NCBI GenBank assembly: GCA_016841045.1
Contig: JAENZX010000003.1
Coordinates: 85,282-149,281, forward strand
Length of the DNA: 64,000 nt
Source: Thermincola carboxydiphila
Lineage (GTDB): Bacteria > Bacillota > Thermincolia > Thermincolales > UBA2595
Direction: 5' to 3'
This document shows, piece after piece, positions 52,840 through 61,050 of this stretch. Made by a program: the position numbers and the translations under genes. The notes beneath the pieces are model-generated. The model made no database searches. It was given only the letters and a program-made list of their open reading frames with translations, and was not told the DNA's origin. Every line of letters starts with the position of its first letter. Position 1 is the first letter of the stretch.

Positions 52840-53156
52840 CATTCTGGATAGGGACCCAGAAAACAGATCCAGAAAACATTTCCTTGACATGTTAATTAGT
52901 TCCATGGTAAACTTTTTTCAGATGGAGCCCGGAGGGTGCTCCTTGAGAACAGAGTAGTAGAGTTAGAGATTAGAAAAGAATAGGAGAGGTGAGATGAGCT
53001 GAGATGAGTCGGGTTAACTTAAAATAACCAGCACTCGTTGTAGTGCTGGTTTTTGTTGTTTATGAAAAAAATCCAAATCTAAATGCATGAAGGATATAAT
53101 GACATCTGGCGTCGATGCACGTTTATTCAGGTGCCGTGTTAAAGGGAGGACTTCAA
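52840..53156. other. Intergenic stretch before dctP
   Basis: No gene is supported. The first part is purine-rich and contains TAGAGATTAG and GAGATGAGCTGAGATGAG, a motif pair that recurs before iorA. A terminator is at 53026-53056. TATAAT lies at 53095-53100 within ATGAAGGATATAATGA, identical over 16 bases to a sequence upstream of the M20 peptidase gene (26973). This is the likely dctP promoter, though its -35 is poor. Confidence 0.45.
53026..53056 (+). terminator. Terminator upstream of dctP
   Basis: AACCAGCACT and AGTGCTGGTT form a perfect 10-bp stem with a six-base loop, followed by TTTGTTGTT. It ends the activase operon or a short leader. Confidence 0.85.
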
Positions 53157-54212
53157 ATGAAGAAGAAACTTTTGATTAGCTTTTTGGTTATTGTGTTATC
53201 ACTATCGGTATTTGCTGCCGGCTGCGGCGGAACTAAAGAGACTGGAACAACAGAGGTAAGCGCTGATAAACCAATAGTACTTAAATATGCATTTTTTGCT
53301 CCGGCTACTACTTTTCCTGCAAAACAAATGGAAAAGTGGAAAGAGGAGCTTGAGAAAAGAACCAATGGTAAAGTTAAAGTTGACCTCTTTGTCGGAGGCA
53401 CTTTGTTAAATGACAAAAACATGTATGACGGTGTAAAAAATGGTGTTGCTGATATTGGATTATCGTGTCCTACATATGAACCCGGTCGCTTTCCATTACT
53501 AGGTATTTCGGACCTGCCCTCCGGATTTACTAATTCCAGAGTTGCCAGCAGTGTAATTTATGACCTCATAAAAGCATACCCACCTGAAGCATTTAAAGAC
53601 TATAAAATTATTACCGCCTTTGCAACGGAGCCAGCTCATCTGATGGTTAAAAAAGAAGTCTCCGAACTTAATGACCTAAAAGGAAGACAGATTAGAATTT
53701 CCGGAGCTCTTACACCTGTACTTAAGGATTTGGGTGCAGCACCGGTAGGAATGGGAATGTCTGAAGTTCCGGAAGCACTTCAAACTGGTATAGTTGAAGG
53801 TCTGGTAAGCTCAAGAGAAGTACTTAAAGACCTTAAATTGGCAGAAACACTGAAATATACCACTGATTATCCACTGACAGTAACCTCCTTTGTTGCTGTA
53901 ATGAATAAGGAGACATGGAATTCTCTGCCTCCCGATGTGCAAAAGGTTATCGATGAACTTAGTCTGGAAATGAGCAGGTGGACAGGAGAATACATGGATA
54001 ACCATGTTAAAGAAGCTCTTGATTGGAGCGCTAAAGAATATGGCCTGAAAATAACCCAATTATCAGAACAAGAGAAAGCTAACTGGTTTAATAAGCTTCA
54101 GCCAATCCAGGACAAATTAGTGGCAGAACTTCAGGGTAAAGGAATGCCAGCTGAAGAGTATAAGAAAAAGCTGTATGAATTAAAAGATAAATATGAAAAA
54201 GAGTTTAACTAG
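53157..54212 (+). CDS. dctP: TRAP transporter solute-binding lipoprotein (DctP family)
   Basis: 351 aa. A lipoprotein signal (KKKLLISFLVIVLSLSVFA then AGCGG) anchors it to the membrane. The DctP fold shows LKYAFFAPATTFPAKQMEKW, VFVGG-like VDLFVGGTLLNDKNMYDGV, LKGRQIRISGALTPVLKDLGA, GMSEVPEALQTGIVEG and late VTSFVAVMNKETWNSLP. It binds a carboxylate-type ligand outside the cell for import by DctQM. ATG 53157 follows GGGAGGA; the longer frame lacks a signal. The catabolic genes downstream suggest an amino acid, opine or aryl acid as ligand. Confidence 0.9.
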   Translation: MKKKLLISFLVIVLSLSVFAAGCGGTKETGTTEVSADKPIVLKYAFFAPATTFPAKQMEKWKEELEKRTNGKVKVDLFVGGTLLNDKNMYDGVKNGVADIGLSCPTYEPGRFPLLGISDLPSGFTNSRVASSVIYDLIKAYPPEAFKDYKIITAFATEPAHLMVKKEVSELNDLKGRQIRISGALTPVLKDLGAAPVGMGMSEVPEALQTGIVEGLVSSREVLKDLKLAETLKYTTDYPLTVTSFVAVMNKETWNSLPPDVQKVIDELSLEMSRWTGEYMDNHVKEALDWSAKEYGLKITQLSEQEKANWFNKLQPIQDKLVAELQGKGMPAEEYKKKLYELKDKYEKEFN

Positions 54213-54270
54213 TTATTTTAAATATGAATTTTGGTTTTAAAACCAGTGTAACTGTCTTAAGAATATAATT

Positions 54271-54304
54271 AGGCACCCAGCCCGGTTTATACGGGTGGGT
54301 GCCT
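54271..54304 (+). other. Hairpin between dctP and dctQ
   Basis: AGGCACCCA pairs with TGGGTGCCT, with an inner CCCG/CGGG stem and TTTATA loop. No T run follows, so it probably attenuates or stabilises rather than fully terminates. This would give more binding protein than permease, as is common in such operons. Confidence 0.6.
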
Positions 54305-54368
54305 TGCTCTCTGAACAGGCTTTTGGAGAAATATTCCTGCAGCAGTTTAATACTATGGGGGTGTTAGC

Positions 54369-54956
54369 TTGGGGGTATCAGTGAACAAAATTGATCCGAA
54401 TGAAAGCAGCTTGAATACGCAGCGCCCGGTAATGAAGAAAATGGACGATATTAAACCTGAAATCAGCATCATTGACCGGATTGATAAGGTCAATACCTAT
54501 TTAAATAACATTCTGGCTTGGTTAGCAGGTGCCAGTCTTATGCTAATGGTATTCGTAGTTGTTGGAAATGTTTTTCTTCGAATAGTTTACGAGCCATTTG
54601 CCGGAATTACCGAGATTGTTGGATGGCTTGCCGCTGTTACAACTGCCTTTGCTCTTGGTTATACACAGATTCAAAAGGGTTATGTTGATATTGATGCCAT
54701 GATGCAAATGTTTCCAGTTACAGTGCAGCGAGTGGTTAGATTTTTAATGGACAGTATTAGCTTTTGCTTTTTTGTAATGGTTGCATGGAAGATGTTTGAA
54801 TACTCTTCAACAGTTGCAGAAAACGGAAACTTATCCGAAACGATAGGGTTACCGTATCATTACCTGATTATTTTGGTAGCCGTGGGATTTATTGGACTTT
54901 CTCTGGCAATATTAATTGACCTGCTTCGTCAGGTGGTCGGAGGTGCAAAGAAATGA
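54369..54956 (+). CDS. dctQ: TRAP transporter small permease (DctQ family)
   Basis: 195 aa with four membrane helices: ILAWLAGASLMLMVFVVVGNVFLRI, FAGITEIVGWLAAVTTAFALGY, VVRFLMDSISFCFFVMVAWKMF and YLIILVAVGFIGLSLAILIDLL. This is the DctQ topology, with the family-typical GWLAA...FALGYTQIQKGYVDID. The start is TTG 54369 after GGGGGTG; GTG 54381 is an alternative. dctM overlaps by four bases (ATGA). Confidence 0.88.
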   Translation: MGVSVNKIDPNESSLNTQRPVMKKMDDIKPEISIIDRIDKVNTYLNNILAWLAGASLMLMVFVVVGNVFLRIVYEPFAGITEIVGWLAAVTTAFALGYTQIQKGYVDIDAMMQMFPVTVQRVVRFLMDSISFCFFVMVAWKMFEYSSTVAENGNLSETIGLPYHYLIILVAVGFIGLSLAILIDLLRQVVGGAKK

Positions 54957-56245
54957 GCCCGGTAACAATAGCCCTTGTTGGTCTCGGAGTACTATTTTTG
55001 TTTATGTTATTAAGAATGCCTATAAGTCATTCTATGTTTATCGTCGGATTTTTGGGGCTTTTGGTGGTGGCATCACCTAGAGCTGCTTTCAGCGTACTCA
55101 CAACTGATGTTTGGAATCAGTTTTCCAGCTACACCATGAGTGTAATACCTCTTTACATATTAATGGGTGAAATCATTTTTCGTACCGGTGTTACAGAAAG
55201 CCTCTTTAATGCCGCTTACAAATGGATCGGACAGTTAAGGGGCGGAATGGCAGCTACTGTTGTTCTGGCCAGTGCCGGCTTTGCTGCTATCTGCGGGTCT
55301 AACTCGGCTACCGCCGCAGCAATGGGAACCATGGCTCTTCCAGAACTGAAAAAATATAAATATGACGAATCACTGAGTACGGGAGTTGTTGCTGCAGGTG
55401 GAACTTTGGGTATAATAATTCCCCCAAGTACAGTTCTTCTGGTAATTGCCCTTCAGACAGAACAGTCGGTCAGACAGCTTTTTGTTGCAAGTATAATCCC
55501 CGGGTTGCTTTTGACCCTGCTTTTTATTTTAGTCATAGCTTACCTTTGCATCAGAAACCCGCTGCTTGGTCCCTCTGGACCACAAATATCATTTAAAGAG
55601 AAACTTCAATCGTTACCAGGAGTCATACCTACATTAGTTTTATTTCTTTTTGTTATAGGTGGTTTGTTTAAGGGGTGGTTTACAGCTACTGAGTCAGGTG
55701 CTTTTGGTGTATTTGGTGCTCTTGTGATTTCCCTAGTCATGCGGAAGCTTACAGTTGAGAAGCTCAAAGCTGCTCTAAACAGTACCATCAAATCCTCAAC
55801 AATGGTTGTAACCCTGATTATTTCAGCGATGGTTTTCGGCAGGTTTCTGGCTCTAACCAGGCTTCCGTACGAGGTTGCTGACTGGACAAATGCACTTCAG
55901 GTCTCTCCCTTTTTGGTACTGACAGCGATTTTTGTTATATTCTTGATTGGTGGTTGTATAATGGATGCACTGGGCTTTCTCATTATTTCAATACCAATTT
56001 TTTATCCAACAGTTATGGCACTAGGTTATGATCCAACATGGTTTGCAGTGGTATTATGTATGGTCACCAGTGCCGGAGCAATCACACCTCCCGTTGGCGT
56101 GTCGGTCTTCGTGGTAAAAGGGCTAATACCGGAAATGCCTGTTGTGAAAATTTTTAGGGGGGCAACGGTTTTTCTCATACCATACATTGTTCTTGTTTCA
56201 TTGTTGACCGTATTTCCTAATATAGTCACCTTTATTGTGAACTAG
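54953..56245 (+). CDS. dctM: TRAP transporter large permease (DctM family)
   Basis: 430 aa with about 12 membrane helices. DctM hallmarks are LFMLLRMPISHSMFIVG, YTMSVIPLYILMGEII, GFAAICGSNSATAAAMGTMALPELKKYKYDE, LGIIIPPSTVLLVIAL and FWTAVVLCMVTSAGAITPPVGVSVFVVKGL-like TSAGAITPPVGVSVFVV. It is the sodium-coupled translocation subunit. ATG 54953 overlaps dctQ. The dehydrogenase gene follows 30 bases later, so uptake and catabolism appear linked. Confidence 0.92.
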   Translation: MSPVTIALVGLGVLFLFMLLRMPISHSMFIVGFLGLLVVASPRAAFSVLTTDVWNQFSSYTMSVIPLYILMGEIIFRTGVTESLFNAAYKWIGQLRGGMAATVVLASAGFAAICGSNSATAAAMGTMALPELKKYKYDESLSTGVVAAGGTLGIIIPPSTVLLVIALQTEQSVRQLFVASIIPGLLLTLLFILVIAYLCIRNPLLGPSGPQISFKEKLQSLPGVIPTLVLFLFVIGGLFKGWFTATESGAFGVFGALVISLVMRKLTVEKLKAALNSTIKSSTMVVTLIISAMVFGRFLALTRLPYEVADWTNALQVSPFLVLTAIFVIFLIGGCIMDALGFLIISIPIFYPTVMALGYDPTWFAVVLCMVTSAGAITPPVGVSVFVVKGLIPEMPVVKIFRGATVFLIPYIVLVSLLTVFPNIVTFIVN

Positions 56246-56275
56246 CATAGTAAAGTTGAAGGAAGGTAAAGTAAA

Positions 56276-57361
56276 ATGAATATTGCCGTTATTGGTGGTG
56301 GCAACGGCTCTTATGCTGCTGCTGCCGATCTTTCAGAAAAAGGTCATAATGTACGTTTATGGAGAAGGAACAAAGAGGATTTTCTGCCTGTAATGGAAGC
56401 TCAATCAATAGTATTGAAGGATTACAGAGGAAGCCGCAGGGTCAGTCTTGATCTTGCCAGTACGGATATTGGTGAGGTATTAAAGGGAGCAAGGCTAATA
56501 ATTTTACCCCTTCCTGCTACCGCTCAGCAGGCAATTGTAAAAGAAATGGCACCTCACCTTGAAGATGGTCAGGTAATTCTGCTGACACCGGGTACCTTTG
56601 GCAGTTTCTTAATGTCTCAGGGCTTGAAGGATTTAGGGTGTACAGCAGAGGTTGTTTTTGCCGAAACTGGTACCCTGCCATACCTTACACGTAAACATGG
56701 CCCTGATACTGTTGCCATTACAACACGTGCAACAAGGCTGCCTACCGGTGTCTTTCCAGCGCAAAAATCTGAATATGCTTTTGGCGTGATAAAACAGGCT
56801 TACCCAGCAGTAGAGGAGTTAAAAGACGCATTGGATGGCGCACTTATGAATGCAGGGCCAATCATACATCCGCCGCTTATAATACTTAATGCAGGACCTA
56901 TAGAACATTTCGATTTTTGGGATATTCATAATGAAGGTACTCAGCCATCAGTTCGACGTGTTCACAATGCTCTTGATAATGAGCGCATTACTATAAGGGA
57001 AGCTCTGGGCTATAAACCTCCGCATTTTCCACTGGCTGATCACTACGCTCCGGAAGGTGAGGAATGGATGTACGGTAATGCTGCCCATGAAAAGCTTGTA
57101 GACAGCTCTGATTGGCGCGAAAAACTATACCTTAAAACTCACCGTTACATGACGGAAGATATCAGCTGTGGTCTGAGCTTCCTTGTTTCTGTAGCAGAGT
57201 GGGCGGGGGTAAAGGTTCCTGTTGCCCAGGGTCTTTTAGCATTGGCATCAGTAATAGTTGAAGAGGATTTGCGTTCACACGGCAGGACAATTGAAAATTT
57301 GGGCTTGGGAAAGCTTACTCAAACCGAAATGAAAAACCTGCTAAATAGGGGAGTGTTATAG
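56276..57361 (+). CDS. NAD/NADP octopine/nopaline dehydrogenase family protein
   Basis: 361 aa. The Rossmann start is MNIAVIGGGNGSYAAAADLSEKGH with VRLWRRNKEDF. The C-terminal ODH domain contains NAGPIIHPPLIILNAGPIEHF with the catalytic His of the family, FPLADHYAPEGEEWMYG and ITEDISCGLSF-like TEDISCGLSFLVS. Opine dehydrogenases join or split an amino acid and a 2-oxo acid by reductive amination. Here, next to a TRAP importer and an oxo-acid ferredoxin oxidoreductase, the splitting (catabolic) direction is plausible. ATG 56276 follows GAAGG. The next gene starts directly after its stop. Confidence 0.82.
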   Translation: MNIAVIGGGNGSYAAAADLSEKGHNVRLWRRNKEDFLPVMEAQSIVLKDYRGSRRVSLDLASTDIGEVLKGARLIILPLPATAQQAIVKEMAPHLEDGQVILLTPGTFGSFLMSQGLKDLGCTAEVVFAETGTLPYLTRKHGPDTVAITTRATRLPTGVFPAQKSEYAFGVIKQAYPAVEELKDALDGALMNAGPIIHPPLIILNAGPIEHFDFWDIHNEGTQPSVRRVHNALDNERITIREALGYKPPHFPLADHYAPEGEEWMYGNAAHEKLVDSSDWREKLYLKTHRYMTEDISCGLSFLVSVAEWAGVKVPVAQGLLALASVIVEEDLRSHGRTIENLGLGKLTQTEMKNLLNRGVL

Positions 57362-58366
57362 TTGAATAAAGAGCAGCCGTTAATTGCCGTTATTGGTGCA
57401 GGCAGGATGGGAATAGGAATAGCCCAGGTATTTGCCTATGCCGGGTGCCCGGTTGAACTGATTGATATCAAAGACAGGACTGGCGAAGAAATTGAAAAAG
57501 TACAGTCAGTAGCAAAGAAACAGATAAACGGTAACCTCCAATTCTTATGTACAGCAGGGCTGCTTGATTTGGAGTTAAAACAAAACATCCTTGACCGTAT
57601 TGGTTTCCGTTCCAGGGCTCAGGCACCGGATGTTCTTCCAGCAGCAGATGTGATTTTTGAGGCGGTTCCGGAGGTTCTGGAAACAAAAAAGTCTGCCTTT
57701 GAATTTATTTGTGAGTACGCATCACATTCCGCCATGATAACCTCAACTACTTCAACCTTTATGGTTGATACTCTGGCCGGGTTTATTAACTTGCCGGAGC
57801 GCTTTATGAATACACATTGGTTGAACCCTGCCTATTTAATGCCTCTGGTTGAAGTCAGTCCTGCTACCCAAACATCTGAAGATTGCCTCAAAAACATGTT
57901 CCAACTTCTGGAGGCCGTTGGCAAAGTTCCTGTTAAATGTGCTGCTTCACCTGGATTTATAGTTCCCCGGATACAGGCCCTTGCCATGAACGAGGCAGCT
58001 AGGCTTTATGAAGAGGGAGTTGCATCGGTTGAAGATATAGATAAGGCAGTAAAATATGGTTTTGGATTGAGATTCGCGGTTCTGGGTCTGCTGGAGTTTA
58101 TCGATTGGGGCGGAGGCGATATTCTTTTTTACGCCAGCAACTATCTTAAGGAATCTCTTAAAGCAGACAGGTTTAGTCCTCCGGAAATTGTTATCACCAA
58201 TATGGAAAATGGCAATACTGGAATGAAAGCAGGCAAAGGCTTTTATGATTTTTCAAACCGTGATGCAGAGGGTTACCAGTATGAAGTTTTGAAACATTTT
58301 TTGACGTTGTTAAGGCACATGGGAATGCTTCCAGTTCCAGACAGTTTCAAAAAGGGACGAAATTAA
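57362..58366 (+). CDS. 3-hydroxyacyl-CoA dehydrogenase family protein
   Basis: 334 aa. It has the NAD fold LIAVIGAGRMGIGIAQVFAYAGC, VIFEAVPEVLETKKSAFEFI, TSTTSTFMVDTLAGF with the serine/threonine typical of the family, RFMNTHWLNPAYLMPLVEVSP containing the catalytic His, and C-terminal GFIVPRIQALAMNEAARLYEEGVASVEDIDKAV. It oxidises 3-hydroxyacyl-CoA or a related 3-hydroxy acid. Its closest relatives include proteins acting on non-CoA substrates, so the CoA requirement is not certain. TTG 57362 begins on the base after the preceding stop, with AGGGGAG upstream. Confidence 0.82.
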   Translation: MNKEQPLIAVIGAGRMGIGIAQVFAYAGCPVELIDIKDRTGEEIEKVQSVAKKQINGNLQFLCTAGLLDLELKQNILDRIGFRSRAQAPDVLPAADVIFEAVPEVLETKKSAFEFICEYASHSAMITSTTSTFMVDTLAGFINLPERFMNTHWLNPAYLMPLVEVSPATQTSEDCLKNMFQLLEAVGKVPVKCAASPGFIVPRIQALAMNEAARLYEEGVASVEDIDKAVKYGFGLRFAVLGLLEFIDWGGGDILFYASNYLKESLKADRFSPPEIVITNMENGNTGMKAGKGFYDFSNRDAEGYQYEVLKHFLTLLRHMGMLPVPDSFKKGRN

Positions 58367-58385
58367 GCTCTTATTTATATTTTTG

Positions 58386-58414
58386 CTGACAACTTTACAA
58401 CTCTATGTTACAAT
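58386..58414 (+). promoter_or_regulatory. Promoter of the iorA leader
   Basis: CTGACA (58386-58391), a 17-base spacer and TACAAT (58409-58414) form a good SigA-type promoter, giving a start near 58421 and a leader of about 250 bases before iorA. Confidence 0.6.
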
Positions 58415-58420
58415 GAAATA

Positions 58421-58660
58421 TAGAGATTAGCGTAACGAGATGAGATGGGCTGATATTTGAATAATACCGAGATCAGTAGAGTGAGCAGAGCAGAGCTGAG
58501 CCTTGGCGAGACAGACGATGGGTAGAATGGCCGGGCTTTTGCATAAAGACCTGGTTTTTTATTTGCCCTTGTACATATAATTATTCGTTCGCTATTTTAT
58601 GTTTACCGCCGGTCTCTAATGACCGGCTTTATGTTTATTAAATATACATTACAGCACGGA
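58421..58660 (+). other. Structured 5' leader of iorA with two terminator-like hairpins
   Basis: No gene is seen. Purine-rich TAGAGATTAG and GAGATGAGATGGGCTGA resemble the sequence before dctP (52965-53005). The first hairpin is CCGGG...CCTGG followed by TTTTTTA (58529-58560). The second is GCCGGTC/GACCGGC followed by TTTATGTTT (58608-58637). The layout suggests transcription attenuation, but no known riboswitch or T-box sequence (TGGNACCGCG) was found. Confidence 0.5.
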
Positions 58661-58670
58661 GGGGAAATTA

Positions 58671-60467
58671 ATGGAGCAAAAGATGCTGCTTATGGGAAAC
58701 GAGGCTATTGCCCGCGGTGCAGTTGAAGCAGGTCTTCAGGTTGCCGCGGCGTATCCGGGAACCCCATCTTCAGAAGTATTCAGTACACTTGCAAGCTTTG
58801 CCAAAGAATATGACTATTATGCAGAATGGTCTGTTAATGAAAAGGTTGCCCTGGAGGTGGCTGCAGGCGCTTCTTACGCCGGAGCAAGAGCCATAGTGTC
58901 GATGAAACAGGTTGGCCTGAATGTGGCTGCTGATCCACTAATGACCTTGGCATACATAGGAGTCAAAGGAGGTCTCGTGCTGGTGGTTGCTGATGACCCG
59001 GGACCTCACAGTTCCCAAAATGAGCAGGACACCCGAAAGTTTGCTCAGTTTGCCAAGCTTCCTGTACTAGATCCCGCAACACCCCAAGAGGCAAAAGATA
59101 TGACAGTTTATGCTTTTGAACTATCAGAGAAGCTGGGACTGCCTGTTATTCTGAGGCCTACTACACGGACATGTCATGTCTGTCAGGATGTTACTATCGG
59201 GGATATACGCCCCCGGAACAAAACCAAATTTGAACAGGATCCTTCGTGGGTGATATTTCCGAGTCTGGCCTACCGTAGGCATAAATGGCTTAATGAGCAG
59301 CAGGAAACGGCCAGACAGATTTTCAACGAATCTCCTTTTAACAATTTAACAGTTAAAAATCGTACTGGAATTATTGCTTCCGGTGTTGCCTATAACTATG
59401 TGATGGAATCACTTGACATACTCGGCATTGAGGCAACAGTGCTTAAGATTGGAACACCATGTCCGGTTCCTGATAAACCAGTCTTAAATCTATTCGAAGC
59501 CGTGGACAGAATATTGATTGTAGAGGAACAGGAACCTGTTGTAGAAGATCAGGTAATAGCCATGGCATGGAAAAATAAAATCCCTGCAAACATAAGTGGG
59601 AAACACGATGGTTTGGTACCCAGAGAAGGAGAACTCAATATCGATAAAGTAAAAGTTGTTTTAGCCGATTTCTTTGAGGTTGAACAGCCTGCTGATTCCG
59701 CTGTTGAAACGCCTCCACTCCCGGAGAGAGCTCCTATTTTATGTGCCGGATGTCCCCATCGTGCTTCATTTTTTGCTTTTAAGGAAGCGGCTCGTAAACA
59801 TGACGCAGTATTTACTGGAGATATTGGATGTTACACCCTTGGTGTAATGCCTCCATTGGCGGCTGTAGATACATGCCTTTGTATGGGTGCCAGTGTTACA
59901 ATAGCTTCCGGTTTATCGGTGGTAGAAAAAGAACGTAAGCATATAGCTTTTCTTGGTGACTCTACCTTTTTCCATACTGGTTTGGCCGGTTTGATTAATG
60001 CGGTATATAATAACTCAAACATTGTACTGGTTGTTCTTGATAACAGAACTACTGCCATGACGGGTCACCAGCCACATCCCGGACTCGAGAAGACTGCCAC
60101 GGGTGTTAATGAAAAGTACATCGATATTGCAGAGGTTTCCAGGGCTGTAGGTGTAGGATATGTAAAGGAAGTTGACCCTTACGATTTGGATGCCGCAAGG
60201 CAGGCAGCCGCTGAAGTAGTTGACTATAAAGGGCCAGCAGTGGTAGTCATGAAAAGAGAATGCATTGCCATTGTGAAGTCCTCTAAAAAATGTGAAGTTG
60301 ATGACGAAAAGTGCATAGGGTGCAGTAAGTGCTTGAAAACTTTGGGCTGCCCGGCTTTGACCCCGGCAGAGGATAAGGTGGAAATCGGAAGTTCTTGTGT
60401 TGGATGCACAGTATGTGCACAGATTTGCCCTGTAGATGCAATCAGGGAGGTGGAAAAATGGGATTAG
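58671..60467 (+). CDS. iorA: Indolepyruvate ferredoxin oxidoreductase, alpha subunit
   Basis: 598 aa. The N-terminal pyrimidine-binding part begins LLMGNEAIARGAVEAGLQVAAAYPGTPSSEV. The TPP-binding part has CAGCPHRASFF, FTGDIGCYTLG and LGDSTFFHTGLAGLINAVYN. The C-terminus carries two [4Fe-4S] motifs, CIGCSKCLKTLGCP and CVGCTVCAQICP. IOR oxidatively decarboxylates arylpyruvates from Trp, Phe and Tyr to aryl-acetyl-CoA and reduces ferredoxin. ATG 58671 follows GGAGGGG. iorB overlaps by ten bases. Confidence 0.95.
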   Translation: MEQKMLLMGNEAIARGAVEAGLQVAAAYPGTPSSEVFSTLASFAKEYDYYAEWSVNEKVALEVAAGASYAGARAIVSMKQVGLNVAADPLMTLAYIGVKGGLVLVVADDPGPHSSQNEQDTRKFAQFAKLPVLDPATPQEAKDMTVYAFELSEKLGLPVILRPTTRTCHVCQDVTIGDIRPRNKTKFEQDPSWVIFPSLAYRRHKWLNEQQETARQIFNESPFNNLTVKNRTGIIASGVAYNYVMESLDILGIEATVLKIGTPCPVPDKPVLNLFEAVDRILIVEEQEPVVEDQVIAMAWKNKIPANISGKHDGLVPREGELNIDKVKVVLADFFEVEQPADSAVETPPLPERAPILCAGCPHRASFFAFKEAARKHDAVFTGDIGCYTLGVMPPLAAVDTCLCMGASVTIASGLSVVEKERKHIAFLGDSTFFHTGLAGLINAVYNNSNIVLVVLDNRTTAMTGHQPHPGLEKTATGVNEKYIDIAEVSRAVGVGYVKEVDPYDLDAARQAAAEVVDYKGPAVVVMKRECIAIVKSSKKCEVDDEKCIGCSKCLKTLGCPALTPAEDKVEIGSSCVGCTVCAQICPVDAIREVEKWD

Positions 60468-61045
60468 ATATTGTAATAGCAGGTGTGGGCGGACAAGGAA
60501 CAGTTTTGGCGTCCAGGATTATTGCGCAGGCTGCCATGGACGTCGGACTTAATGTAAGAACCTCTGAGACAATAGGTATGGCACAACGTGAAGGAACAGT
60601 TACCAGTCACGTTAGGATTGGAGACCCGCTTTATGGAGCGATAATCCCAGACCATGGCGCTGATGTTCTTCTTGGTTTTGAATTAGCTGAAACGGTACGC
60701 TGGCTTTATAAACTCAAACAGGAAGGATTGGCGTACGTTAATACAGCCCGTATAATTCCGGTTTCGGTAGCCAGTGGGAGATCTGTCTATAATACTGATG
60801 CACTGGACCAACATCTCCGAAATAATGTAAAAAATTTATTTGCCTTCGACGCCATGGAGATAGCAGCTGAAGCCGGAAGTTACAGGACAACAAATACAGT
60901 TCTTCTGGGAGCTTTATCAACCATGCCAGGGCTGCCGTTTAGTGCGCAGCAACTACTTGATGCAGCTATGAATCTGATACCGGCAAAAGTAAGGGATATT
61001 AACCAAAAGGCCTTTGAGCTGGGCAGAAGAGCTGTGGAGGTGTAG
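60458..61045 (+). CDS. iorB: Indolepyruvate ferredoxin oxidoreductase, beta subunit
   Basis: 195 aa gamma-type 2-oxoacid oxidoreductase domain. It has DIVIAGVGGQGTVLASRIIAQAAMDVGLNVRTSETIGMAQREGTVTSHVRIG and later SVASGRSVYNTDAL. It completes the IorAB complex. ATG 60458 lies inside the iorA end, preceded by GGGAGGTGG. The CoA ligase gene follows five bases after its stop, so enzyme and ligase are co-expressed. Confidence 0.94.
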   Translation: MGLDIVIAGVGGQGTVLASRIIAQAAMDVGLNVRTSETIGMAQREGTVTSHVRIGDPLYGAIIPDHGADVLLGFELAETVRWLYKLKQEGLAYVNTARIIPVSVASGRSVYNTDALDQHLRNNVKNLFAFDAMEIAAEAGSYRTTNTVLLGALSTMPGLPFSAQQLLDAAMNLIPAKVRDINQKAFELGRRAVEV

Positions 61046-61050
61046 CTTAA

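Noticed and set aside
58421-58660. T-box or known amino-acid riboswitch before iorA
   Set aside because: No TGGNACCGCG T-box sequence and no motif of a riboswitch class I can recall is present; it is reported only as an unassigned structured leader.
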